Shown in pieces: positions 1-6,398 of a stretch of 11,841 nucleotides of DNA. Position numbers and translations under genes: made by a program. The stretch is from Ruminococcaceae bacterium UBA1213 (lineage in GTDB: Bacteria > Bacillota > Clostridia > Oscillospirales > Acutalibacteraceae). Location of the stretch: assembly GCA_002309275.1 (NCBI GenBank), contig DBXL01000120.1:1-11841 (forward strand). The letters are read 5' to 3'. Under the pieces are notes generated by a model. It was given only the letters and a program-made list of their open reading frames with translations. It did no database searches and was not told the origin of the DNA. Each line of letters starts with the position of its first letter. Positions within the stretch are counted from its first letter, which is position 1.

Positions 1-132
1 GATTAAAAGTTGTTTTGTGACTATCTATTTGTGCAGTTTTTCAAATTTGCTCATTTATAGTTATTTAAACAAATCATAGGATTTCGATTGGTAATTTTAT
101 GCAGAATATTTGTGAAATTTGGTGCAGGATAA

Positions 133-161
133 TTGAATTAAGAAAAAATTTATGATATAAT
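133..161 (+). promoter_or_regulatory. Promoter of the potassium uptake operon
   Basis: A -35 box TTGAAT (133-138) and a perfect -10 box TATAAT (156-161) are separated by 17 bp, which fits a vegetative sigma-A promoter. Transcription would start near 168, leaving a leader of only about 30 nt before the ktrB start. That is too short for a c-di-AMP riboswitch of the kind that precedes ktr genes in Bacillus. Nothing else was recognised in bases 1-132, which are AT-rich. Confidence 0.7.
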
Positions 162-199
162 TTACTAACGGGCAGATAGGACAAAAGGGGGAACAGTTA

Positions 200-1558
200 T
201 TGAAAAGAAAAAAAATTTATTATTCTACAACGCATATTATTATGCTTAGTTTTCTGCTTGGTATCATAGCAGGCAGTATTTTATTATCATTGCCTGTCAG
301 TTCTGCCGGTGGAGAAGCGGTTCCGTATATTGATGCACTGTTTACTGCAACAACGTCTGTTTGCGTGACGGGATTAGTCACACTGCCGACTGTTACCACA
401 TGGAGTGTGTTTGGACAAGTTATTATTCTGATACTGATACAGATGGGCGGATTAGGTATTATTACCATTATGTCAGCTATTATTATCAGTTTAAATCGTC
501 AATTGGGACTTAAAAGCAGAATATTAATTCAAGATGCCTTCAATCTGAATTCCATATCAGGCATAAGTATTTTTTTAAAGAATGTTGTTTTGGGAACATT
601 TGTAGTTGAAGGAGCGGGTGCATTGCTGTATATGACGGTTTTTATTCCCGAATATGGCTTGAGAGGAATATGGATATCCATATTCAATTCAATTTCGGCA
701 TTCTGTAATGCAGGAATAGATATTATGTCGGAAAACAGCTTATGTGACTATGCACTCAATCCCATGGTGAATATCACTACAAGTCTTTTGGTAATACTTG
801 GGGGAATCGGTTACATAGTATGGTGGGATGTGATAATGGTCTCAAAAAAATTTCGCCGGCAGAAATTCAAATGTTTTCACCGTATGACGCTTCAAAGCAA
901 GATTGCTTTAACAGTGACAGGCATTTTACTGGTATCGGGAGCGATTCTGTTTTTTATTTTTGAATACAACAATCCGCTTACTATAAAGAATTTATCTTTG
1001 TTTGATAAAATACAGGTTTCGTTTTTCCAGTCGGTTACTACCAGAACGGCAGGTTTTGCCTCTGTTCCCCAACAGAATCTGACAAATGCCTCTTCGGTTG
1101 TTTCGCTTTTGCTGATGTTTATAGGGGGTTCACCGGTAGGAACAGCGGGAGGTGTAAAGACGGTTACAATTGCGGTTGTACTTTTCGGCACACTGGCAAC
1201 TATCAAAAATGAAGAAACATTATCACTGTTTAGCAGGCGTATATCGAAACAGGCAATCAGTAAAGCGGTAGCGGTGCTGACGGTATCTTTTATGATTATG
1301 TTCATATCGACAGTTTTGCTTTCAGCGGTGACAGATGCCAAAATGCTTGACATTGTGTATGAAACCGTGAGTGCGACTGCCACAGTCGGACTGACAAGAG
1401 ATCTGACTCCTTCACTGAATATCTGGGGAAAAATCATTATTATCTTTACGATGTATCTTGGAAGGATAGGACCAATTTCTCTGCTGGTTGCCTTCAACGT
1501 CAAGAGGGAAAAACAAAATATTATAAAAGATCCGGTTGAAGAAATCAATATCGGATAA
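200..1558 (+). CDS. ktrB: Ktr/Trk-type potassium uptake channel subunit KtrB
   Basis: This is the ion-conducting membrane subunit of a Ktr/Trk potassium uptake system (452 aa). Like the family, it shows four repeated pore units, each with a selectivity-filter glycine: SVCVTGL (G58), AFCNAGID (G172), TRTAGFAS (G285) and SATATVGLT (G397). The gating-loop motif SPVGTAGGVKT lies at about 311-321 and YLGRIGPISLL near 419-429. Hydrophobic helices surround each filter. The start is a TTG codon at 200, preceded by AAAGGGGG with an 8-nt spacer; the first in-frame ATG (242) has no ribosome site and would cut into the first helix. The regulatory partner ktrA follows after 23 nt. The family uses a dimer of this protein with an octameric RCK ring, often Na+-dependent. 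The KtrB name rather than TrkH rests on the short length and the adjacent single-RCK partner. Confidence 0.93.
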   Translation: MKRKKIYYSTTHIIMLSFLLGIIAGSILLSLPVSSAGGEAVPYIDALFTATTSVCVTGLVTLPTVTTWSVFGQVIILILIQMGGLGIITIMSAIIISLNRQLGLKSRILIQDAFNLNSISGISIFLKNVVLGTFVVEGAGALLYMTVFIPEYGLRGIWISIFNSISAFCNAGIDIMSENSLCDYALNPMVNITTSLLVILGGIGYIVWWDVIMVSKKFRRQKFKCFHRMTLQSKIALTVTGILLVSGAILFFIFEYNNPLTIKNLSLFDKIQVSFFQSVTTRTAGFASVPQQNLTNASSVVSLLLMFIGGSPVGTAGGVKTVTIAVVLFGTLATIKNEETLSLFSRRISKQAISKAVAVLTVSFMIMFISTVLLSAVTDAKMLDIVYETVSATATVGLTRDLTPSLNIWGKIIIIFTMYLGRIGPISLLVAFNVKREKQNIIKDPVEEINIG

Positions 1559-1581
1559 ATCAAAAATGAGAGGAAACGATT

Positions 1582-2232
1582 ATGCGTAGTAACAAAACTT
1601 ATGCTGTATTTGGTCTTGGAAGGTATGGCAGTGCCGTGGCAAAGGAACTGTCAGAAAGCGGTGCGGAAATTCTTGCAGTGGATATTGATGAAGAAAAGGT
1701 AAATGATGCTGTAGCATTTATCCCGTACTGCAAGTGTGCGGATGTAACAGATGCGGATGCCATTCGTCAGCTCGGCATTGCGGATTTTGATGTAGTGATT
1801 ATCACTATGGCGACCAATCTGGAAGCAAGTGTGATGGCGACAATGCTTTGCAAGGAAGTCGGAGTAAAGACGGTTATTGCAAAGTGTTCGAGTGAAATGA
1901 ATTGCAGGATATTGCAAAAAGTAGGTGCAGACCGTGTAGTTTTCCCTGAAAACGAGTCGGGCATCAGACTTGCCAAGAACCTGGTGAGTTCAGGATTTGT
2001 TGATATTCTGGATCTTTCCGATGATGTATCAATGGTTGAATTGGAAGTAAGACCGGAATGGTATGATAAAACCCTTATGGAATTGAATCTCAGAAAGAAA
2101 TATTCGATTAATATTGTGGCTGTTATTGAAAACGATCAGGTTATTGTTAATATTGATCCGGAAAAACCGCTCAAAAAGGAAATGAGTCTGATTGTAATTG
2201 CAGATACTGCCAAGCTGGCAAAATTCAGATAA
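1582..2232 (+). CDS. ktrA: Ktr potassium uptake regulatory (RCK) subunit KtrA
   Basis: This is the cytoplasmic gating subunit of the potassium channel encoded just upstream (216 aa, close to the roughly 220 aa of Bacillus KtrA). The N-terminal RCK_N/Rossmann domain (about 1-130) begins with FGLGRYG, giving the GxGxxG nucleotide loop at G11-G16, and an acidic residue D34 at the end of the second strand (AVDID), as expected for NAD(H) or ATP/ADP binding. The C-terminal RCK_C domain (about 135-216) is the site that binds c-di-AMP in characterised Firmicutes relatives; whether it does so here cannot be read from the sequence. The ATG has a GAGAGGAAA ribosome site. A single RCK module, not the tandem pair of E. 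coli TrkA, supports the Ktr assignment. It is co-transcribed with ktrB. Confidence 0.92.
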   Translation: MRSNKTYAVFGLGRYGSAVAKELSESGAEILAVDIDEEKVNDAVAFIPYCKCADVTDADAIRQLGIADFDVVIITMATNLEASVMATMLCKEVGVKTVIAKCSSEMNCRILQKVGADRVVFPENESGIRLAKNLVSSGFVDILDLSDDVSMVELEVRPEWYDKTLMELNLRKKYSINIVAVIENDQVIVNIDPEKPLKKEMSLIVIADTAKLAKFR

Positions 2233-2250
2233 ACAACGATACATGGATAC

Positions 2251-2311
2251 AATAATCCCCATAGTGCCGTTCCGAAAATTTTTTTTCAGGAGTCTGCCTA
2301 TGGGGATTATT
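2251..2311. terminator. Inverted repeat between convergent ktrA and the C11 peptidase gene, probable bidirectional terminator
   Basis: Perfect 14-bp arms (AATAATCCCCATAG at 2251-2264 and its complement at 2298-2311) flank a 33-nt loop containing a run of eight T (2279-2286). The position between two converging genes favours a terminator. However, neither side has the T tract right after the stem that a classical intrinsic terminator has, so the role is inferred. Confidence 0.5.
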
Positions 2312-2335
2312 CTGTTAATTATAAGGGATTATCAT

Positions 2336-4432
2336 TTAATCATCTTCAGACAGGTCTGTGAAGAAAATTTCTCCGTTCTCATCTATTGAAAACAGGGCAT
2401 CATCTGTGAAATAGTAATCTCCGTAAATATCTTCTATGCAGAAAGAGTAATAATAATCTGATTCGGGAAGATATTCATAAATGATGTTGTCGCCGTCATT
2501 CCATTTATAAACATCTGCCCTGATTTCGGAATCGTCACTGATATAGTAAACGACTTCAATTTTATCGCCTTTTTTCAGTTTCTGTACACCTTTGGCAGCG
2601 ACAGAGTCCGTAATACCGTCCCATGCACCCTCAACGATAATTTCATCATCATTTTGTCTGAAACGCAGGTTAGTACGCTTGCCGTTGAGATAGATGGGTG
2701 AAGTATAAATTACATAGTCATCTGTTACATCTACGATGTATGTAGGGAGGAGCTGACCGTTGGGCAGGGAGAGCCAGTAGCCGTCAAAGTTATCGGAGAA
2801 AGTACCGCTTTCCCAGTCTGCATAGATGTCATAGCTTTCACCAAGTTCCAGCAGTTCTCCGTCTATATCCATATACAGTAATGCCGTTACATCAGAAGTA
2901 TATGAAAGTCCGTCTTCATCAAGCGTGAAATAGAAAGAGCCGTCTTCATCAATAGAGGGTTCTTCACTGAAGGTGATAAGTTCACTGTCGGTATCTTCCG
3001 TATCGTCAGCATAGCCGAAGTAATCTTCATCGAAGTCCTGATATTCACAGTTGTCACAGTTCCAAGTGCCGTCATCACTGAAAAAAGCCGAATTGTCATA
3101 GGAATCCTCAGAGTAGCCGTTGGCGATAATATCGACAATGGAAAGATAGTAAGGACTGATTGCAACGGAAGCAAACATATTCAATTCATCAGAGCCTTCT
3201 ACCTGAATAGGATAATAAATGGAAAGACCGGAGGCTTTTTTGTGGTCACGCCCGTTTTTGTTATAGACAATGCAGTTTTTCAGTGCTTTCAGAGCGGTGT
3301 CTGCATCGGCAATTTTAGAACAGCCTTTCAGAATACCGCCGACATCTACCATATTGGTATAACCTTCCGATTTATTATTTCCGCCGAAGTTATCAGCGTT
3401 GTTGATACCTCTGACAATGGAAGTAAGTTTTGAGTTGTTCAGTGAAGCCTGATAGAGCTGATTGGAAAAATCATTGAAGGCTACTATAAAATCATCTGTT
3501 TTTTGCAAATCTACAACAGTGAGAGTAGAACTGTCTTCATCGTCTGAGAGCTTGCACTCTTCATAGAAGCTGTCAGCGATAATTTTTCCAAGTTCTCCGC
3601 CGTTCTGAGAGGGATTGTCAGCGAGAGCGTTTCCGATAGCGGTATAATCCCAGCCGTTGCCGGGTTCACACTCCTGAGAACCGTACATATATCTTGCATA
3701 GGTAGAAAGAATATTGGCAGTTTCGATAGTTCCCATCAGGCACGCATCAAAGCCGATGAATTCAAACTGGTCTGTCATATCGTCATAGACCGAGGATAAA
3801 GCCGTGTTGATTTCGGGAAGGGAAAGAGAGTCTTTATCATAGAGTTCGTCAAAGCAGACGCCATTAATACTGCCGCTGCCGTGATTCCAGAAAATAACCC
3901 CCATTTTGTCGGCAGGATAGTTTTTAACACCCCAGGATAAAAAATCTTTGAGAGTATCGGATTCGCCCATGTTGGCAAGCGGAACAGAATCCACTAATTC
4001 AATATCCTGATTTTGAAGAAGATAACGCTGTGTTTCATCAGCAGATACCAAGTCATTAATCCATTCGGAAGTTCCGCCTGTCTGGACAACAAATTTGACA
4101 TTATCACTGGAATCAGCCTCAAGCACTTGTAAGAGGTCGGAAGTGGCAGAAGCCTGACCGCTGCTTTCCAGGTTCGTACCGCAGAGATATACAAAAATTG
4201 TCCAAGTATCATTTTCGCCCATAGATGCATTTTTTCTTTGGGCACGGGAGATATTCATTTTACCGTCATTGCTGCTGACGGACATGGAAAGACCGGAAGT
4301 GCTTTTGGTTGAAGAACTGTTTTTGGAAGATACCGAGTTTTGTGCGGTGGGCTGGTCATCAGAACAGCCTGAAGCCGTTGCTGCCAGCATAAGAGCAGCA
4401 GCCAACAGTAATGAAATGACTTTTTTGTTCAT
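2336..4432 (-). CDS. Clostripain-family (peptidase C11) lipoprotein
   Basis: This is a predicted extracytoplasmic, lipid-anchored cysteine peptidase of the clostripain (C11) family, 698 aa from the chosen start. The signal peptide ends in the lipobox A-S-G-C, with the lipidated Cys at 23, followed by a Ser/Thr/Asn-rich linker to about residue 65. The C11 domain begins near WTIFVYLCGTNLE (about 77-89). It carries the catalytic His in FWNHGSGS (H184) and the nucleophile Cys in GFDACLMG (C231). The C-terminal third (about 450-698) is very rich in Asp, Glu and Tyr and has no recognised domain. The frame is open up to an ATG at 4444, but that codon overlaps the AGAAAGGA ribosome site at 4444-4451. 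The ATG at 4432 fits both the spacing and the signal peptide. The gene is monocistronic with its own promoter. The substrate is unknown; family members cleave after Arg or Lys. Confidence 0.88.
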   Translation of the reverse strand: MNKKVISLLLAAALMLAATASGCSDDQPTAQNSVSSKNSSSTKSTSGLSMSVSSNDGKMNISRAQRKNASMGENDTWTIFVYLCGTNLESSGQASATSDLLQVLEADSSDNVKFVVQTGGTSEWINDLVSADETQRYLLQNQDIELVDSVPLANMGESDTLKDFLSWGVKNYPADKMGVIFWNHGSGSINGVCFDELYDKDSLSLPEINTALSSVYDDMTDQFEFIGFDACLMGTIETANILSTYARYMYGSQECEPGNGWDYTAIGNALADNPSQNGGELGKIIADSFYEECKLSDDEDSSTLTVVDLQKTDDFIVAFNDFSNQLYQASLNNSKLTSIVRGINNADNFGGNNKSEGYTNMVDVGGILKGCSKIADADTALKALKNCIVYNKNGRDHKKASGLSIYYPIQVEGSDELNMFASVAISPYYLSIVDIIANGYSEDSYDNSAFFSDDGTWNCDNCEYQDFDEDYFGYADDTEDTDSELITFSEEPSIDEDGSFYFTLDEDGLSYTSDVTALLYMDIDGELLELGESYDIYADWESGTFSDNFDGYWLSLPNGQLLPTYIVDVTDDYVIYTSPIYLNGKRTNLRFRQNDDEIIVEGAWDGITDSVAAKGVQKLKKGDKIEVVYYISDDSEIRADVYKWNDGDNIIYEYLPESDYYYSFCIEDIYGDYYFTDDALFSIDENGEIFFTDLSEDD

Positions 4433-4481
4433 AAAAGAAAACATCCTTTCTCAAATTGCATAGGTGTCCTATATCCCCTAC

Positions 4482-4510
4482 AGTATAATATAAAAAAAAT
4501 GATTTTACAA
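4482..4510 (-). promoter_or_regulatory. Promoter of the C11 peptidase lipoprotein gene
   Basis: Read on the minus strand, TTGTAA (4510-4505) and TATACT (4487-4482) are 17 bp apart, with an A/T-rich spacer holding eight T. Transcription would begin near 4475, giving a leader of about 40 nt. Confidence 0.55.
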
Positions 4511-4542
4511 TATGGAGTATTTGACGATTTTTTCATCAAGAA

Positions 4543-4557
4543 GACATAAAATATGTC
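4543..4557. promoter_or_regulatory. Small inverted repeat GACATA-AAA-TATGTC, possible operator
   Basis: Perfect 6-bp arms surround a 3-bp AAA centre, the size of a helix-turn-helix dimer site. It lies midway between the two divergent promoters. A similar GACAT/ATGTC pair recurs 93 bp downstream at the acyl carrier protein promoter. A regulatory role is inferred only. Confidence 0.3.
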
Positions 4558-4633
4558 ATAAAAGCTATCAATGAGCAAATATTTGTGTGTTTTTGCTGTG
4601 TCAATGAGGACAAATGGATATACAGCTTTTTTC

Positions 4634-4662
4634 TTGACATCGTGAAGAATGTCTGATAGAAT
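4634..4662 (+). promoter_or_regulatory. Promoter of the acyl carrier protein gene
   Basis: The consensus -35 box TTGACA (4634-4639) and TAGAAT (4657-4662) are 17 bp apart. An imperfectly spaced inverted repeat, GACAT-N8-ATGTC (4636-4653), overlaps the -35 box and spacer and could be an operator. Transcription would start near 4669. Confidence 0.7.
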
Positions 4663-4763
4663 ATAGGTGCATTGTTTATGGCAGGCAAAAAAATGATATA
4701 GGTAATACCTTGATTTTACAAGAATCAGGCTATTCAATAAAATTCCAAAAGGAGATAAAAATA

Positions 4764-5006
4764 ATGGACAGCAAGATAATTTATGAAAGACTGAACAAGG
4801 TGTTCAGAAACGTTTTTGAAGATGACAGTATCGTTGTCACCCCCAAAACGACTGAAAATGACATTGAAAACTGGGACAGCCTTGAGCATATGACGCTTAT
4901 TGCAGCGGTGGAGAGAGAATTTAAAATGAAGTTCAAGATGGGGGAGATTGCCTCTATGAAAAATGTCGGTGAAATGGCAGGTATCGTTGCAGCTCGTGGT
5001 AAATAA
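4764..5006 (+). CDS. Stand-alone acyl carrier protein
   Basis: This is a small acidic carrier protein (80 aa) of the phosphopantetheine-binding family. It holds acyl or aminoacyl groups as thioesters on a 4'-phosphopantetheine arm. The attachment site is the Ser of NWDSLEHM (S39), in the classic D-S-L context at the start of helix 2, followed by a hydrophobic/acidic helix (TLIAAVEREFKMKF). The start is the ATG at 4764, served by AAAAGGAGA; the frame is open to 4710 but that extension has no ribosome site. It is not next to fab genes, and no dltA-like ligase is in the window, so it is probably a dedicated carrier for a special pathway rather than housekeeping AcpP. Similar stand-alone carriers accompany polysaccharide-modifying or lipid-modifying enzymes. 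A link to the MBOAT gene about 2.7 kb downstream is speculative. Confidence 0.85.
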   Translation: MDSKIIYERLNKVFRNVFEDDSIVVTPKTTENDIENWDSLEHMTLIAAVEREFKMKFKMGEIASMKNVGEMAGIVAARGK

Positions 5007-5014
5007 ATTTCAGC

Positions 5015-5050
5015 CAAACACAGCAGAGAAAATTTGCTGTGTTTGATTTT
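5015..5050 (+). terminator. Hairpin between the acyl carrier protein gene and mnmA
   Basis: Perfect 11-bp arms, CAAACACAGCA (5015-5025) and its complement (5035-5045), enclose a 9-nt loop and are followed by ATTTTTG. The stem ends 21 nt before the mnmA start. It is probably a weak terminator or attenuator that lowers read-through from the carrier gene into mnmA; no separate mnmA promoter was seen in the 60-nt gap. Confidence 0.6.
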
Positions 5051-5066
5051 TGAGGGGGGAAATTCT

Positions 5067-6146
5067 ATGAAAAAGAAAGTATTGGTTGCAATGAGCGGAG
5101 GGGTAGATAGTTCTGTTGCAGCGGCTGTTTTAATGGGAGAGTATGAAGTGACAGGTGCTACAATGAAGCTGTTTACAAATGAGGATATTCAGCTTGACAG
5201 GCAGAAAACTTGTTGTTCTCTTGATGATGTGGAAGATGCCCGCTATGTTGCACATAAATTGGGCTTTGAGCATTATGTGTATAACTTCGGTGACAGGTTT
5301 AAAGAGTGCGTGATTGACAGATTTAATGATGCATATAGCAACGGAGATACCCCCAATCCCTGCATTGACTGCAACAGGTTCATTAAATTCAATGCACTTT
5401 TGAAGAGAGCGGAACTTCTCGGCATGGATTATATTGCAACGGGGCATTATGTCAGACGGGAATTTGACGAGTATTCTCAGAGGTACATTATCAGAAAAGG
5501 CATTGATGAAAGCAAAGACCAGAGCTATGTTTTATACGGCATGACGCAGGAACAGCTTGCCAAAACACTGTTTCCTGTGGGGAATCTGACGAAGAATCAG
5601 ACAAGGGCAATTGCACTGGAAAAAGGTTTAATCAATGCGTCAAAGCCTGACAGTCAGGATATATGTTTTGTACCTGACGGGGATTATGCGGGATTTATTG
5701 AGAGATATACAAAACAGACGTTTCCGAAAGGAAATTTCATTGACAGGAACGGAAAAGTTTTGGGCGAGCATAACGGTATTATCCGTTATACGATAGGTCA
5801 GCGGAAAGGCTTGGGAATTGCATTGGGTGTACCGACCTATGTTGTTTCAAAGAATGTTGCTGAAAATACGGTCACTCTGGGCTCCAATGACGATTTATTT
5901 ACAGACACGGTTTATGGCAGAGAAGTGAACTGGGTATCGGCAGAATGTCCGAAAGAGCCTCTGAAAGTGAAAGCAAAGGTACGTTACAATCAAAAAGAAC
6001 AGCCTGCAGTTCTTTATCCTCTTGAAAATGACTGCGTGAAATTGATATTTGACAATCCGCAAAGAGCCGTGACATCAGGTCAGGCAGTTGTATTTTATGA
6101 CGGAGATATTCTGCTTGGCGGAGGAACGATTTTTCTGAAAAAATAA
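5067..6146 (+). CDS. mnmA: tRNA-specific 2-thiouridylase MnmA
   Basis: MnmA adds sulfur to C2 of the wobble uridine U34 in tRNA for Lys, Glu and Gln, using ATP to adenylate the base. The protein is 359 aa, the usual family length. The N-terminal PP-loop domain starts with AMSGGVDSS (8-16). GHYVR lies at 126-130 and DQSYVL at 151-156, and the catalytic Cys of DICFVP is C200. The nucleophile region reads NPCIDCN (97-103): C102 aligns with the E. coli catalytic Cys, while C99 sits where E. coli has Asp99. A CCS motif (49-51) is typical of clostridial members. The C-terminal part holds the central and beta-barrel domains (RYTIGQRKGLG, about 240-250). The ATG at 5067 has a GAGGGGGG ribosome site; an upstream in-frame ATG (5034) lies in the hairpin. 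A small four-cysteine gene follows after 20 nt. Confidence 0.95.
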   Translation: MKKKVLVAMSGGVDSSVAAAVLMGEYEVTGATMKLFTNEDIQLDRQKTCCSLDDVEDARYVAHKLGFEHYVYNFGDRFKECVIDRFNDAYSNGDTPNPCIDCNRFIKFNALLKRAELLGMDYIATGHYVRREFDEYSQRYIIRKGIDESKDQSYVLYGMTQEQLAKTLFPVGNLTKNQTRAIALEKGLINASKPDSQDICFVPDGDYAGFIERYTKQTFPKGNFIDRNGKVLGEHNGIIRYTIGQRKGLGIALGVPTYVVSKNVAENTVTLGSNDDLFTDTVYGREVNWVSAECPKEPLKVKAKVRYNQKEQPAVLYPLENDCVKLIFDNPQRAVTSGQAVVFYDGDILLGGGTIFLKK

Positions 6147-6166
6147 AAAAAGGAGCGTTTTAAACA

Positions 6167-6346
6167 ATGGAAGAAAATTTTACCTGTGCAGACTGTATGC
6201 ATATGGGGAGTGCCGTTTACTGTATGCAGTGCATAAGGCTTGGAAAAGGCTATAAAGATATGTTCAGGAGCGATGAACCGTCACCTGAGATTGTGGCTTA
6301 TTATCAGAAAAAGTTTGAAAATTCCAATCAGCCTGCCAAAAGATGA
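6167..6346 (+). CDS. 59-aa protein with two CxxC pairs, possible zinc ribbon
   Basis: This small gene has a strong AAAGGAG ribosome site 8 nt before its ATG and begins 20 nt after mnmA, so it is almost certainly co-transcribed with it. The product is 59 aa. It has two cysteine pairs, CADC (C7, C10) and CMQC (C19, C22), spaced as in a compact zinc ribbon or similar metal-binding knuckle. A charged tail with an aromatic stretch (EIVAYYQKKF, 41-50) follows. There is no signal peptide or membrane segment, so it should be cytoplasmic. I do not recognise the family. The position right behind a sulfur-transfer enzyme invites a role in metal or sulfur handling or RNA binding, but this is inference from context. 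A bidirectional terminator follows 15 nt after the stop. Confidence 0.75.
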   Translation: MEENFTCADCMHMGSAVYCMQCIRLGKGYKDMFRSDEPSPEIVAYYQKKFENSNQPAKR

Positions 6347-6360
6347 GCCGGCAGAAAATT

Positions 6361-6398
6361 AAAAAAGCTGTCACAGATATTTTGTGACAGCTTTTTTT
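6361..6398. terminator. Strong bidirectional intrinsic terminator
   Basis: The 14-bp stem AAAAAAGCTGTCAC (6361-6374) pairs with 6384-6397 around a 9-nt loop, with T7 at the right end and A6 at the left. It can therefore end transcription from both sides: the mnmA operon on the plus strand and the CHAP lipoprotein gene on the minus strand. The lipoprotein TAA codon (6397-6399) overlaps the end of the T tract. Confidence 0.9.

Larger units (their letters stand above)
4445..4763. other. Divergent intergenic region between the C11 lipoprotein and acyl carrier protein genes
   Basis: This stretch of about 320 bases carries no convincing gene. It holds the leftward promoter (4482-4510), the rightward promoter (4634-4662), a short perfect inverted repeat (4543-4557), a related repeat over the rightward -35 box (4636-4653), and a leader of about 95 nt before the acyl carrier protein start. 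No riboswitch fold was recognised in that leader. Bases 4560-4630 show nothing identifiable. Confidence 0.6.

Noticed and set aside
162..199. c-di-AMP riboswitch upstream of ktrB
   Set aside because: The clear -10 box at 156-161 leaves a leader of only about 30 nt, far too short for that riboswitch class.
892..1563. 223-aa open frame on the minus strand
   Set aside because: It lies entirely opposite ktrB, whose pore motifs are unmistakable; it has no family motifs and is a shadow of the coding strand.
2198..2389. 63-aa open frame on the plus strand between ktrA and the peptidase gene
   Set aside because: It overlaps the ends of both real genes and the inverted repeat and has no ribosome site.
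4429..4737. 102-aa open frame on the minus strand across the divergent intergenic region
   Set aside because: It has no ribosome site, runs over both divergent promoters and resembles translated AT-rich intergenic sequence without recognisable motifs.
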